DNA from: VGJJ01 sp964480705
GTDB taxonomy: Archaea; Iainarchaeota; Iainarchaeia; Iainarchaeales; VGJJ01
Length of the DNA: 64,000 bases
Direction: 5' to 3'
Assembly (NCBI GenBank): GCA_964480705.1
Contig: CAYZPC010000003.1
Coordinates: 1 to 64,000, forward strand
The translations under genes were made by a program, and so were the position numbers. Of this stretch, positions 27,443 to 37,946 are shown piece by piece. The notes beneath the pieces are model-generated. The model was not told where the DNA came from. It did no database searches and was given only the letters and a program-made list of their open reading frames with translations. Each line of letters starts with the position of its first letter. The first letter of the stretch is position 1.

Positions 27443-30400
27443 ATGGATTTGGGAGAGATTCGTGAAAAAGCCAGCGCAGTATATTTTGCGCTGGAAGACA
27501 AATACTACGCCGCACTTGACAAGCTTCAGCCAAAAGTTCCCGTGTATAGTGTAGTTGACCCGGTTGACAAAGTGGTTCCGAGTTTTGGGATTATTCTCGC
27601 GGTAGTTGTTGCCCTTTTTGGTTTTGGTTTATTTTCCCTCGCGGGAGGTTTGTTTAGTGGTGGGGGCGTGGAGCTTACCGCTACATTCACGGATGCCGCG
27701 GGCAGTCCGGTGTCGAATGTTTTGGTTTCTTTAGAAAAAAATGGTGAAGTCATTTTTTCACAATCCACCAATGTGCGCGGCGAAGTGGTTTTGTCCGCTT
27801 CTGCGGGTGAATATGAGTTGCGTGCCCTCAAGGATGGGTACACGTCCATTTTCGAGTCCATTACCTTGAATCGTGACACGTCCCAAGCTTTTACCCTCAA
27901 AGAATTAGTTTCCGCCGCCAAACAGCGTGCGTTGTTGATTCAAGATGCCTCTGGCAATGTGTTGGGAATTCTTTCTCCGGTTTCTATTTCTCTTTCCTTT
28001 TCGTGCCAAACCGGCACACCTCCTGCGAATCAAACCGCGTTGAGCGGAAATGTTACTTTTTTGCAGCCGGGGAATTGTATTAATTTGAGTGTGAGCATTG
28101 ATGCCGCGGGATTCATTTCCAAAACGCAACCCATTTTGGGGGATAGCACCATTATTACGATGCAATCCACTGCCAGTTTAGACCCGCCCGCGCAAAACCC
28201 TACGGGTGGAACGGTTGAAATTATTGCCAAAAACACGGATGGTTCTCCTATTGAGCAGGCGCAGATAAAGTTGTATAAAGTTCCCGCCGCGGGATCAAAC
28301 GTTCTCGTACAGCAATCTCTCTCTGACCCGAATGGGTTGAGCGTGTTTGAGAGTGTCACTCCCGGCAGTCATGTGGTGGTGGTTTCTAAATCGGGTTACA
28401 AGCAAACAACGAGTGCAGCGTTTCAAGTCAACGCGGGTGAAACTGTTTCGCAAACCATTACGGTTCCCATCAGCAGCAACAAGCGCAAAGTCTTTGTGAA
28501 AATAGTGAGTAGTTTGAATCAACTCCCCGTGTCGGGAGCGCAAGTCACATTGTTTGTTTTGGGCGCGGAGGGAAATTACATTGAGTATGACGTGTTTTCC
28601 TCCGATTCAAATGGAATGGTGAATCAACCCTTAGCGGATTTCAACGGTACCACGCAATTGGTGGTGGAGCATGATAATTTTGTCTGGGATGTTTCACAGA
28701 ATACGGGAATTGTTCCCGAAGACCAGGGGGCGTCTATTCCTATTGTTCTCGAACCCCTGCAAGCAGTGAGTGGAAATGGCACGATTGCCAATGCATTCGT
28801 GTTAAGCGTCAAAGTTCAGGATGAAGTGGGTTTGCCCGTGTTGGGAGCGGAAGTTCGCGTGCATACTCCAGATGAAAATGGCGTGTCTTTTTCTCCTGCC
28901 ACCACGAACGCGCAGGGCATTGCAAAATTTTCTAACTTGCCTGCGGGATCGTATCAAGCCTCCGCGTCCACTGCAAATGCGGATGGAGTGAGTGCGGTTA
29001 TTCAAGGAAATGCTGGACAGGCCGCCACGTTGCCTGTTACACTCACACTTGGAAATGCTCTGGTTAAAGTCACCGTCAAAGATGAGTTGAATGCCCCCGT
29101 TGCGGATGCCAATGTTTCTATTTACGCCTTGTCCAATGATGCACTAAAATCCCGCGGCACCACCAACGCGCAGGGAATCGTGCAATTAGGCGTGTCCACG
29201 GGACAGCAAGTGTATGTGCGCGTCGAGAAAGCATCCTATCTTCCGTTTGTTTCGGTTCCGTTTGACATTATCAAAAACAACACACACTCCATCAACATTG
29301 AAGTTTCTCTCACGAATGCATCTCAAGCAGCCGATATTTCTTTGCAGCGTATTGACCAAATTGCAGCGAATGGTTCTGTTTCTCTCGCACAGAGTTTTGT
29401 TTCGGATGGATTGTATGCGTTGCGTTTTTCAGTGAAGTCCCTCGTTTCGCAGAGCGCGTTGAAAGCCGTCGTGCGCTTGAATGGTGATGATGCGACTCCC
29501 CTTTCCTTGAGTGATGTGGGTCGTATTCTCGGCGGTCAAGCCGCGGAGGGTGGTCTTTCGTTTTACACCACGCACAACCCGAGTGATGTGTTTGCCCCAC
29601 TGGGTGTGGTAGACTCTAACACGCCCGCGAAGGTTTCCATTAACAGTGTGGGCGATGTCAATGGCGCGGCCGCGTATGAGTGGGTTGTTTTTGTCAAAAT
29701 TAAGAGTGGGGCGCAGCCGCAAGTGGACAAACTGGATGTTCGTTTCCAAGCCAAAAGCAATTCCAATGCGTCCGCGCAATACTTTGAATCCTTCACCATT
29801 GGCCAGCCCCTCAATCAGAGTAATTATTCATTCGTCTTCTTTGTCACGCCCCCCGGTTCAAGCACGCCCATTCAACTCAATCCGGCCATTCCTTTAGTTG
29901 TTGAAAAAGATTTGGATTATTCCATTAGTTATCAAATCGCCAACACTTCGGGAACGAATCAACCCAATGCCTCGCTCACGCTCGCAAAAGATGTTCAGTC
30001 TCTTTCTACGAGCGTCAATTCTATTTCCACTCCCATGAACAATAATGCGTCCGCGTCCGGAAGTTTTACTCTGCGCAGCACCGTGGCGTGCAGCAGCGGG
30101 GTGTCGCACTGTGCTACGCTCACTGCCACTCTGAATGGTCTCACAGGCGTAACCACTTCCCCTTCGTTTCCCATTAAAGTTTTCACCACTCCTGCGAAGT
30201 CATTATTTTTGAGCGTCTCTCCTTCGTTCCTTATTCCTGCGCAAGCACAATCCGTTCAAGTCGTGGTGCGCGACCAATTGAATGCGCTCGCGGGACCTGC
30301 GCAAGGGGTTTTAGTGCAAGGACAAATCAAAGATGCCGCGGGACAAAACATTGGGAGCAGCATTGCGTTCACTCCCTCTCCATTTAACATTTTTTCCGGA

Positions 30401-33400
30401 GCCATCCCCGCATCTCCTAATGGAAGCGTGTTGGAAATCACCGCGTCCGCGTCGGGTTATTTTTCAGATGTGGAAATCATTCCCATTACCAATCAAATTA
30501 TTCTCAATTTTTCGCAGGATTTTTCCTGCCTCACGCTCACTCCCGTGCCCAATCAAAATCCTCTCACCTTTGCGCAGGGTTCTTCTGGCACGCTTCGTAT
30601 TAGCACGAGCAATTGCCCTGCGGGTTTGAAATTGTACTCGGCCGGATTTGCTCCTGCGGTGGGAAGCGCGATTAAACTGGATATGAAAGACCCTTCTGCG
30701 GGAAATGTTCTCATCACCAGCACGAATCCCCTTTCTCTTGCGGCTACCGCAACGAAGGATGTGACTATTTCCAATCCTTCGAATAGTTTTGGAATGTACC
30801 CTCTTTACATTTATGCCAAGTATGACAATCAACCTCCCGCGTCTAGTTTTGCGCTCGTGAAAAATGTCGATGTGTTGGTTCAGCCCGTTACTGGAAGCGC
30901 GAATTGTTTGAATTTGTCTAAGTATGTGTTTGATGTCGCGGATGGTTCCGATGCGGCGAGCGTGGTGAATAATTGTAATCCCCTCGTTCACGATGCTTTT
31001 TTGCCAAAGGTCACACTGCCGGTGAATGGAGTGTATGGCCACGCGGTTCCAACGATTCTCACTCCTGAGATGCAGAACCCAAGTGCGTCCATTTCGTTTG
31101 ATTACACAATTGATGTGGACTACAACAGCACCCGCTCTCCGCGCGTAAAGGTGAATGATTTCACGCAGGACCCTCCTATTATTGATGGAAACTGGACGCG
31201 CTATATTGCTAACAATGCGACCCAATTTTTGGATGAGCGTTCGGACTATGTGGATGCGCAGGGCAATGCGTTACCGGGCATCGTGCAAACAATTATTCCC
31301 GATTCGCAATTGTATAATGGAAATTTTTACTTAGAAGCGACAAGTGTTCCGAGTAAATTTCCCTGGTCGCTTCCCGTATCCAAGCGCTCGGTTTTGTTTG
31401 AAACAACTTTCATCCTTGAAGAAGGAACCACGATTGATTCGATGTGCTTTGCTTCCTCTGGCTTGAATAATATTATCGTCAAAATTGATGGGGAAGTTGT
31501 TCAGAGCACTTTCTCCAGCGGCTGCACGCAGACAAATCGTTATTTTGCTCCCGGTCCTCATTCGATTCAAATTTTTACGTACAAAGCAACGGCCGCTGGC
31601 TACTCCATTATTGTCAAATACAAAGATTTGCCTTACACTAGTAACACGACGTGCGGTGTTCACACGTGCGCGTCTGATTTTACCTCACTCTCCAGCAAAG
31701 CCAATCCCGGCTTCTTCTTGAGCGGCGCGTATGGAATGCCCTACAGTAATGGTTTGAATCAAAATGGTTCATACACTGTTACTGAGACCGCTGCCCTTGT
31801 TCCGTCTGCTAATAATTACATTCCCACTTCCTCCGGCGCGTACACGCTTTCCACCGAGGGAAAAGCCATTGGGGATATTCTTCTAAACGCGGGAAAGATT
31901 GACCACACGAAGCAAACTTATCTCACCACCACCACTAACAATCCGTCCATTCGTGCGTTTGTTCACGGAGATGAAGTCCACGCGCAGTTTGTGGGCTTTG
32001 ACAATCCTTCCGTTATTCAAAATGTGTTTGTGGAAAACACCGCTCTGGATGGAGAACAATATGGTGTGGTCACCCTGGAGGATTATTCTTTAGGTTCCCC
32101 CTCCGCGAGCAAGAATGTGGATGTGGGCGTGTTAATCGATGCTTCCTCGAGTGTGATTCTGAGTGAGTTAAACGAGCCCGCTTCCTCTACTCAATCGGGT
32201 GCATTCCGACAAGAGGGATTGTGCCAGACTATTTTGCATTTGAAAGATTCGCTTGAATATTATTCGGGCGCCACCGTCAATTTGCGAATTGCTTTCATGG
32301 GAGATTTGAAAAATATTTATCCCCTTACAGGTGCACCCACTCTTCCGTGCGCGAGTGAGTTTCCCAATCCAATTGTGCTCAATTCTACTCCTTTTACTTC
32401 GCAACAGGTTCCCAACGCCACCTACACCGAAGGAGTGCATGATGTGAATGAAGCGTGGGCGTGGGCGGCGGAGAAGTTTGCTACGCATGCATTTTGGTCG
32501 GCTCCTCACAAAGTAATGGTTGTCATCACCGATAACAAGCCCTCTGGATTGGGAAAGAATGTGACCAATGATGCATGGGAGCCCGCGCTCGAGCAAGCAT
32601 TGGTGACGCGTGCGGCAACGCAATTGCAATCCGTTGGAACAACCGGTATTCGCGGCGTGGTGCTCTATCGCACCCCCCTCGAGTCTATTTCCACTTCCTC
32701 CGGAGACCCTTCCAAATTGGATGCGATTGAAATGTTTGATGCGTTTGCACAAGGAACCAATGGTTTTGTGGAAGCGTTGGAATCCAGCGAGCTCATCAAC
32801 ATCCAAAACCCTTTCGTTTGGGAACATGCGTCTAATAATAAAGTGGGCGTGCGTCTCGCACAAACGATTTTCCCGCGCGCTCAGCAAACCATGGTGGTCA
32901 AACTCATTTCCACTCCTGCCAATGCGTGTATTGGAGAAAATGGTGAAATAGGTGAAACCGGTCCGAGTGCATTTCCTCATATTTTCTATGATTGGCGCTG
33001 GAGCGCAGTGCAGAAAGATTCGTGTGATGCCAACCCTTTGGATGCGGCCAATTTCAAATATTGTGATGCCACACAATTCACCATTTCTTTAGTCAAGAAG
33101 CTCGAAGAGTTGAAGTCCGCGTACGCGCCCTCCGCTACTCCGGCGCAGGTTGCCCAAATTCCTTCTCTCACGCAGTTTGACACGTATTTGATGTATGATG
33201 GTTTGAGCACTGATTTTAGAAATGACTTTGTTGAATTTTTTGACACGAGCACATTCTCTGACGCCCCCGCGTATTTCAAAAGCACCCTCCAGGGACAGTG
33301 GAAAGATTACGTGTCTGACCCTACTCGTTTATCGTTTGAAATTGATGGTGAGCCCGCGGTGAAAATTCCCACTCCTGGTTTGTATCGTGCGCACATTCAA

Positions 33401-34837
33401 ATTTTGTGGGATGGCGGAACGGGAGAATTTTTCCTCGCGTCTTCTCCGCATGCCCGCGTTAAAGTTGTTCTCACCAAGCTTGCCAATGCCTCTTCATTGT
33501 CCGGCTACACTGAATTATTAGAAATTCCATTTGATGGAATTGTGGGCGTGGACGATTCGCAAAATCCCATTACGTTCCACCGCGATGGTTATGGAACCGC
33601 TTTCACGGGCACGGTGATTGATTTAGTTCCCACTCCCGGATTGACATTGCGTTCCTATCCCAATCAACCCAACAACACAGCGTTGAACACGTATTCCATT
33701 CCCGCTCAACCCGATGCGGTTACCCTCAATACGTTTTCGCGCGGAGAATTATTCCGCATTGACCGCGTGAATGGTGTGCTGCACATTCGTCCGAGCATTC
33801 CTACTCCTCTCGCGGCCGAATGGTCTTCGAATGCGCTTGGAAAAGGAGACGTATACTATGCGGTGAAGGAAACCTCTTCCCCTACTTTTATTTCCGCTCC
33901 TTCTTTGCTGAAATGGACTCCTTATGCTTCTGTGGTAAAGCAGCCCACTCTCTCGTGTGTGGGAAATAATTGTGCGATTTGCACGGATGGCGGAACCAAT
34001 CCTTACATTTCGAGCGTGGCGTTGGATTCCAACCCAACTCCCGGCTTATCCTGCGGTCTCACCGCCTTGCCGCAATCTTCTTCCACTAATTTCTTTGGTT
34101 TTACTTCCACGGACAAAGCCAGCAACTCCGCGTATTTGTCGAGTATTTTCTATCGCGCTCCGGGTTTAGATTACACGCTCTACATGGGCTGCACTCCCAA
34201 CCAGAGTAAACCCACTGGAAGCTTCCTCACTCCTAATGGAATAGTGGATGGTTCTCCGAGCACGATTCCGTTAGACAATGGCAGCGTCGCCGTGGAGGAT
34301 TTGTATAATCAGGCCACTTCCTTTGCGGGCATGCTTGGTTTGGTTTCAAGTCAGGACACGTGTATTTCAAACACGAATGGAAAAACAACCATCTATTGGA
34401 ATTCAGAAAAAATTCGCGGGAGTTTGACAAATGGTTCTTCGTTCGGCGCCGGCCATGCGTGTACAGCAACAGGTTCTCCTTTTGGAGTGGCGGGTTTGTT
34501 TACTCTCAATGAGCGTGCCAATGACCCCGTGTTTTCAGTTCCTCCTGCGTCCGGATTTTTGGGCTTCTGCCCCTTATTCAATGCCAATGACTCCTCGAAT
34601 GGATACTTCGGCCAGTATGGTGCGCCCTATCCGGTTGGCACAAAGATTTTCTTCCCGAGCACGGGGCCTATTACTCAAGACCCAGACAACGGCCTGATTC
34701 AATACCGCTACAACCCCTCGCAGTGTTCTAATTTGCCGGGAACCGATTGCCCTATTTCTCCCGGTCTCACTGCCAATGACACGTGTGGGTTAAACACCGA
34801 GCGTTATTGGAGTGGTATTCCCTACGTCAATCCATAA
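27443..34837 (+). CDS. Very large surface protein with carboxypeptidase-regulatory-like repeats and a VWA domain
   Basis: 2,464 residues from the ATG at 27443, which is about 27 bases after a TATA-like TTTTTAAATCC (27412-27422). A short cytoplasmic start is followed by one membrane helix at about 44-72. Then come at least five carboxypeptidase-regulatory/PEGA-like beta modules up to about residue 620 (for example DAAGSPVSNVLVSLEKNG, DELNAPVADANVSIY). A VWA-type domain at about 1560-1790 shows the metal site DASSS and KVMVVITDNKPSG. The Cys-containing C-terminus has no second anchor. The protein is anchored at its N-terminus; binding or coat function is inferred. Confidence 0.82.
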   Translation: MDLGEIREKASAVYFALEDKYYAALDKLQPKVPVYSVVDPVDKVVPSFGIILAVVVALFGFGLFSLAGGLFSGGGVELTATFTDAAGSPVSNVLVSLEKNGEVIFSQSTNVRGEVVLSASAGEYELRALKDGYTSIFESITLNRDTSQAFTLKELVSAAKQRALLIQDASGNVLGILSPVSISLSFSCQTGTPPANQTALSGNVTFLQPGNCINLSVSIDAAGFISKTQPILGDSTIITMQSTASLDPPAQNPTGGTVEIIAKNTDGSPIEQAQIKLYKVPAAGSNVLVQQSLSDPNGLSVFESVTPGSHVVVVSKSGYKQTTSAAFQVNAGETVSQTITVPISSNKRKVFVKIVSSLNQLPVSGAQVTLFVLGAEGNYIEYDVFSSDSNGMVNQPLADFNGTTQLVVEHDNFVWDVSQNTGIVPEDQGASIPIVLEPLQAVSGNGTIANAFVLSVKVQDEVGLPVLGAEVRVHTPDENGVSFSPATTNAQGIAKFSNLPAGSYQASASTANADGVSAVIQGNAGQAATLPVTLTLGNALVKVTVKDELNAPVADANVSIYALSNDALKSRGTTNAQGIVQLGVSTGQQVYVRVEKASYLPFVSVPFDIIKNNTHSINIEVSLTNASQAADISLQRIDQIAANGSVSLAQSFVSDGLYALRFSVKSLVSQSALKAVVRLNGDDATPLSLSDVGRILGGQAAEGGLSFYTTHNPSDVFAPLGVVDSNTPAKVSINSVGDVNGAAAYEWVVFVKIKSGAQPQVDKLDVRFQAKSNSNASAQYFESFTIGQPLNQSNYSFVFFVTPPGSSTPIQLNPAIPLVVEKDLDYSISYQIANTSGTNQPNASLTLAKDVQSLSTSVNSISTPMNNNASASGSFTLRSTVACSSGVSHCATLTATLNGLTGVTTSPSFPIKVFTTPAKSLFLSVSPSFLIPAQAQSVQVVVRDQLNALAGPAQGVLVQGQIKDAAGQNIGSSIAFTPSPFNIFSGAIPASPNGSVLEITASASGYFSDVEIIPITNQIILNFSQDFSCLTLTPVPNQNPLTFAQGSSGTLRISTSNCPAGLKLYSAGFAPAVGSAIKLDMKDPSAGNVLITSTNPLSLAATATKDVTISNPSNSFGMYPLYIYAKYDNQPPASSFALVKNVDVLVQPVTGSANCLNLSKYVFDVADGSDAASVVNNCNPLVHDAFLPKVTLPVNGVYGHAVPTILTPEMQNPSASISFDYTIDVDYNSTRSPRVKVNDFTQDPPIIDGNWTRYIANNATQFLDERSDYVDAQGNALPGIVQTIIPDSQLYNGNFYLEATSVPSKFPWSLPVSKRSVLFETTFILEEGTTIDSMCFASSGLNNIIVKIDGEVVQSTFSSGCTQTNRYFAPGPHSIQIFTYKATAAGYSIIVKYKDLPYTSNTTCGVHTCASDFTSLSSKANPGFFLSGAYGMPYSNGLNQNGSYTVTETAALVPSANNYIPTSSGAYTLSTEGKAIGDILLNAGKIDHTKQTYLTTTTNNPSIRAFVHGDEVHAQFVGFDNPSVIQNVFVENTALDGEQYGVVTLEDYSLGSPSASKNVDVGVLIDASSSVILSELNEPASSTQSGAFRQEGLCQTILHLKDSLEYYSGATVNLRIAFMGDLKNIYPLTGAPTLPCASEFPNPIVLNSTPFTSQQVPNATYTEGVHDVNEAWAWAAEKFATHAFWSAPHKVMVVITDNKPSGLGKNVTNDAWEPALEQALVTRAATQLQSVGTTGIRGVVLYRTPLESISTSSGDPSKLDAIEMFDAFAQGTNGFVEALESSELINIQNPFVWEHASNNKVGVRLAQTIFPRAQQTMVVKLISTPANACIGENGEIGETGPSAFPHIFYDWRWSAVQKDSCDANPLDAANFKYCDATQFTISLVKKLEELKSAYAPSATPAQVAQIPSLTQFDTYLMYDGLSTDFRNDFVEFFDTSTFSDAPAYFKSTLQGQWKDYVSDPTRLSFEIDGEPAVKIPTPGLYRAHIQILWDGGTGEFFLASSPHARVKVVLTKLANASSLSGYTELLEIPFDGIVGVDDSQNPITFHRDGYGTAFTGTVIDLVPTPGLTLRSYPNQPNNTALNTYSIPAQPDAVTLNTFSRGELFRIDRVNGVLHIRPSIPTPLAAEWSSNALGKGDVYYAVKETSSPTFISAPSLLKWTPYASVVKQPTLSCVGNNCAICTDGGTNPYISSVALDSNPTPGLSCGLTALPQSSSTNFFGFTSTDKASNSAYLSSIFYRAPGLDYTLYMGCTPNQSKPTGSFLTPNGIVDGSPSTIPLDNGSVAVEDLYNQATSFAGMLGLVSSQDTCISNTNGKTTIYWNSEKIRGSLTNGSSFGAGHACTATGSPFGVAGLFTLNERANDPVFSVPPASGFLGFCPLFNANDSSNGYFGQYGAPYPVGTKIFFPSTGPITQDPDNGLIQYRYNPSQCSNLPGTDCPISPGLTANDTCGLNTERYWSGIPYVNP

Positions 34838-34924
34838 TTTTTGTAGGTTATTTTTTCGGACTTTGGCGCTCGCGCGTGCGTGTGATTAAATAGAATGAAA
34901 CCCTTTGTGTGAGTGGTCGTACAT

Positions 34925-35509
34925 ATGGGTTTCTTAGAGCAGGGTTTAGTTCACGTCTACACCGGTGACGGTAAAGGAAAAACAACCGCATCAATGGGTT
35001 TAGCCTTGCGCGGTGCCGGCCATGGTATGCGTGTTTTCATTGTTCAATTTATGAAAATTGGGTACACAGGTGAAATTCTCGCGCTTCGAAAATTTGGTAT
35101 TCCCATTACGTTTGAATCGTTTAATGTGGAGTGCAAAAACCAGGCGCAGCATGATAAAGAAATTATTGAGGGCACATTCACAGGATACTGCCGCGATTGT
35201 TTTGTTCCCACGGATTTTGATTCAACTCTCGCCACGAGCGCGTTTGAACGCGGCCGCAATGCCGTATTGAGTGGAGAGTATGATTTGGTGGTGTTTGATG
35301 AGTTGAACGTGGCGTTGAACAAAAATTTGGTGGACGTGTTGAGCGTAAAAAAAATGCTTCAGGAAAAACCCGTGCACACGGAGATTGTTCTCACCGGCCG
35401 AAATGTTCCTGAAGAAATTCTTGAAGCCGCGGATTACATTACCTTCATGACGCTAAAAAAACACCCTTACATGAAAAAAATATACGCCCGCAAGGGAATT
35501 GAGTTTTAG
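34925..35509 (+). CDS. cobO: Cob(I)alamin adenosyltransferase, CobA/CobO type
   Basis: 194 residues from the ATG at 34925; a GTG at 34913 would add four residues. It transfers an adenosyl group from ATP to cob(I)alamin, making adenosylcobalamin. Visible: HVYTGDGKGKTTASMGLALR (P-loop) near residue 10, FMKIGYTGE, and the late YDLVVFDELNVALN and VLTGRNVPEEILEAADY motifs typical of the CobA family. An unusual Cys pair in GYCRDCF is present. No other cobalamin synthesis gene is seen, so salvage of an imported corrinoid is likely. The product would serve the class II ribonucleotide reductase at 45.4-47.7 kb. Confidence 0.9.
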   Translation: MGFLEQGLVHVYTGDGKGKTTASMGLALRGAGHGMRVFIVQFMKIGYTGEILALRKFGIPITFESFNVECKNQAQHDKEIIEGTFTGYCRDCFVPTDFDSTLATSAFERGRNAVLSGEYDLVVFDELNVALNKNLVDVLSVKKMLQEKPVHTEIVLTGRNVPEEILEAADYITFMTLKKHPYMKKIYARKGIEF

Positions 35510-35577
35510 ACCAAATGGTGCCTTGTTTTGGCCCAGATGTCCCATTTTTAATGATTGTGAAGGGTTTTCCTATATCT

Positions 35578-36219
35578 ATGACCATCTTCGTGGACACCGC
35601 CAATATTTTAGAAGCCGAAAAGTGGCTTAAACAGCCCTTTGTGACGGGTGTGACAACCAACCCTTTGCTTCTCGCGCAGGCCAAGCCCACCAATCGTTTT
35701 GAACATTTGAAGAAGATTTCCATGCTCTTGAACAAGGAGCAATTGCTCATGGTTCAGGCCACGGGAGAAACGCCCGATGAGTTGTTGGAAGACGCGCGAA
35801 CCATTCATGAGATGTTGCCCGATGCGATTATCAAAATTCCCGCCGACCGAAATGGTTTCACCATTGCTCCTACGCTAAATCATGACAAAATGGAATTGTG
35901 CTTTACCGCGGTGTTCTCCGGCGCGCAGGGAATTATTGCCGCGTTTGCGGGCGGTCATTTTATTGCCCCTTACGTGGGTCGAATGCTCGATGTGAAAATT
36001 GACCCGTGGGCCGAAATTGAAGATATGATGGATGCGTTTGATGCCCATGAATTAGATGCGCATGTGTTAGCCGCTTCGTTGCGCACTCCCGAAGATGTGG
36101 CGAAAGCGTTTGCATTAGGCTGCCAAATCACGGCCAAACCTTCGGTATTAGAACAGTGTATTGGTGTCGAACACACGGACAAGATGGTGAAGGAATTCAA
36201 CAAGGCGCGCATCGTGTAG
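35578..36219 (+). CDS. Transaldolase / fructose-6-phosphate aldolase-like protein
   Basis: 213 residues from the ATG at 35578 (an in-frame ATG at 35551 is possible). The small TalC/F6P aldolase fold is indicated by FVDTANILEAEKWL, GVTTNPLLLAQ, the Schiff-base Lys in IIKIPADRNG, and FAGGHFIAPYVGRMLD. Members transfer dihydroxyacetone units in the non-oxidative pentose pathway or cleave fructose 6-phosphate. Which of the two cannot be read from sequence. A TATA-like TTTTTAATG near 35546 is about 30 bases upstream. Confidence 0.88.
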   Translation: MTIFVDTANILEAEKWLKQPFVTGVTTNPLLLAQAKPTNRFEHLKKISMLLNKEQLLMVQATGETPDELLEDARTIHEMLPDAIIKIPADRNGFTIAPTLNHDKMELCFTAVFSGAQGIIAAFAGGHFIAPYVGRMLDVKIDPWAEIEDMMDAFDAHELDAHVLAASLRTPEDVAKAFALGCQITAKPSVLEQCIGVEHTDKMVKEFNKARIV

Positions 36220-36255
36220 TTTGAGTGTGTGCGTGTTTCAACTGGACTGAAAAAT

Positions 36256-37446
36256 ATGCTTGTAGGTGTGGTGGGAAAACCGAGTGCGGGAAAAAGTACG
36301 TTCTTTGCCGCCGCCACGCTCATTGATGTGGCTCGAGCCTCGTATCCGTTTACTACCATTGAGCCCAACAAGGGTGTGGGTTTTGTTCGCGTCGCGTGCG
36401 CGGATGTAGATTTTAATGTGCAGTGCAATCCCCGCTCGGGTTATTGTGTCAACCACACGCGCTTCGTTCCCGTAGAAATGATTGATGTCGCAGGATTGGT
36501 TCCGGGCGCGCACGAGGGAAAAGGCCTCGGTAATAAATTCCTCGATGATTTACGCCAGGCCGATGTTTTGATTCATGTGGTGGATGCGAGCGGTAGCACG
36601 AATGAGAAAGGCGAAGCCGTTGAAAGTGGTTCACATGACCCCTGCAAGGATGTTCGTTTTTTAGAAGAGGAAATGGAACTCTGGATGCTGGCTATTTTGG
36701 AGAATAATTTTGGAAAATTTGCCCGTTCTCCTCTTTCAAGTAAAACGCAGGTCATTGATGCATTAGCCAAAGGCCTCTCCGGTTTAGGCGTAACGAATGC
36801 GCAAGTGGACGCGGCATTAGTAAAATCAAAAGTTAGTGAAAAACTCACCGAGTGGAAGCCTGAAGATCATCGCACGTTTATTCACGCGCTGAGGCTGATT
36901 TCTAAACCCTTAGTGATTGCTGCCAATAAGTGTGATTTGCCCACCGCCAAACCTAATGTGGAAAAATTGCAGAAGGAATTTCCCCATTTGTTGATTGTTC
37001 CCTGCGCGGCGGAAGCCGAGTTTACTCTCAAACGTGCCGCGAAAGCAGGATTAGTGGATTATATTCCCGGAGAAAAAGCGTTTACGATTAAGAAAGAATT
37101 AAACGAGGCGCAGAAGCAAGCGTTAACGTACATTCAAACCCACGTGTTGGACGTGTTTGATTCTACGGGCGTGCAAAAAATTTTGGATGAAACCATTTTT
37201 TCTGCGTTGAAATATGTGGCTATTTTCCCCGGCGGCACCAAAGGTTTGACCGATTCGCAGGGACGAACCCTCCCGGATTGTTTCCTCATGCCCCCTCATT
37301 CCACTACCTTAGACTTTGCATTTCGTTTGCACACTGATTTTGGAAAGAATTTCATTAAGGCCGTGGATGTGAAAACCCGCATGCTTTTGGGAAAAGACCA
37401 CGTGTTGAAAAATCGTGATGTGATTGAAATTATTTCCAATAAGTAA
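36256..37446 (+). CDS. YchF/OBG-family GTPase with TGS domain
   Basis: 396 residues from the ATG at 36256. G motifs are visible: G1 GKPSAGKST near residue 7, G3 DVAGLVPGAHEG, G4 NKCD near 224. The C-terminal TGS domain ends DHVLKNRDVIEIISN. This matches the archaeal COG0012 group, translation-associated P-loop NTPases that act on ribosomes; bacterial YchF prefers ATP. An insert with two Cys (VQCNPRSGYC) near residue 57 is typical of archaeal members. It follows the aldolase gene by 36 bases on the same strand. Confidence 0.92.
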   Translation: MLVGVVGKPSAGKSTFFAAATLIDVARASYPFTTIEPNKGVGFVRVACADVDFNVQCNPRSGYCVNHTRFVPVEMIDVAGLVPGAHEGKGLGNKFLDDLRQADVLIHVVDASGSTNEKGEAVESGSHDPCKDVRFLEEEMELWMLAILENNFGKFARSPLSSKTQVIDALAKGLSGLGVTNAQVDAALVKSKVSEKLTEWKPEDHRTFIHALRLISKPLVIAANKCDLPTAKPNVEKLQKEFPHLLIVPCAAEAEFTLKRAAKAGLVDYIPGEKAFTIKKELNEAQKQALTYIQTHVLDVFDSTGVQKILDETIFSALKYVAIFPGGTKGLTDSQGRTLPDCFLMPPHSTTLDFAFRLHTDFGKNFIKAVDVKTRMLLGKDHVLKNRDVIEIISNK

Positions 37447-37502
37447 GGCTTTTTCTCCTCGCGCGGGGAAATGCATTTATTGGTCTCTTTCATAGAGTGT
37501 GA

Positions 37503-37946
37503 ATGAAGCCCTTTTTCATTTTTGTTTTTTTCATGCTGGGCATCCTGCTCCTATCCGGCTGCCTCTCCGTTGAAGCACCGAGCAAGCCTCGCGTGTGTTT
37601 TGGCGAGCGTTGCGTGTTGGTGGAAGTAGCCCGCACTCCCGAGGAGCGTTCCCGCGGTCTCATGCAGCGCGAATCCTTGCCCGCCGCAAGCGGAATGCTG
37701 TTTGTGTTTGAGGGGGAAAATGTGTATGGTTTCTGGATGAAAAACACACTCATTCCGTTGGATGCGATTTGGATGGATGCAAATGGCGTGGTGGTGGATG
37801 TTATCACCATGTACCCGTGTCAAAAGGACCCGTGTAAAGTGTACACTCCCGCGGGGAGTGCGTTGTTGGTATTGGAAATAAATGCCGGCCTCGCCAAGCA
37901 GTGGAATATTTCCCGCGGCACCCCTTCTTACATGGTTGGGGTGTGA
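37503..37946 (+). CDS. DUF192 lipoprotein
   Basis: 147 residues. The N-terminus MKPFFIFVFFMLGILLLSGC is a lipoprotein signal with Cys at residue 20. The rest is the DUF192 beta-barrel domain: RTPEERSRGLMQRESLP, GMLFVFEGENVYGFWMKNTLIPLD, then WMDANGVVVDV and SALLVLEINAG. DUF192 function is not established. A TATA-like TTTATTGG near 37473-37480 lies about 26 bases before the ATG. The end overlaps the convergent regulator gene by 19 bases. Confidence 0.9.
   Translation: MKPFFIFVFFMLGILLLSGCLSVEAPSKPRVCFGERCVLVEVARTPEERSRGLMQRESLPAASGMLFVFEGENVYGFWMKNTLIPLDAIWMDANGVVVDVITMYPCQKDPCKVYTPAGSALLVLEINAGLAKQWNISRGTPSYMVGV

Noticed and set aside
30464..31225. 253-residue minus-strand ORF inside the 2,464-residue surface gene
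   Set aside because: Arg/His/Ile-rich translation typical of an antisense shadow.
32168..33076. 302-residue minus-strand ORF inside the same surface gene
   Set aside because: Antisense shadow over the VWA region; no motif or start signal.
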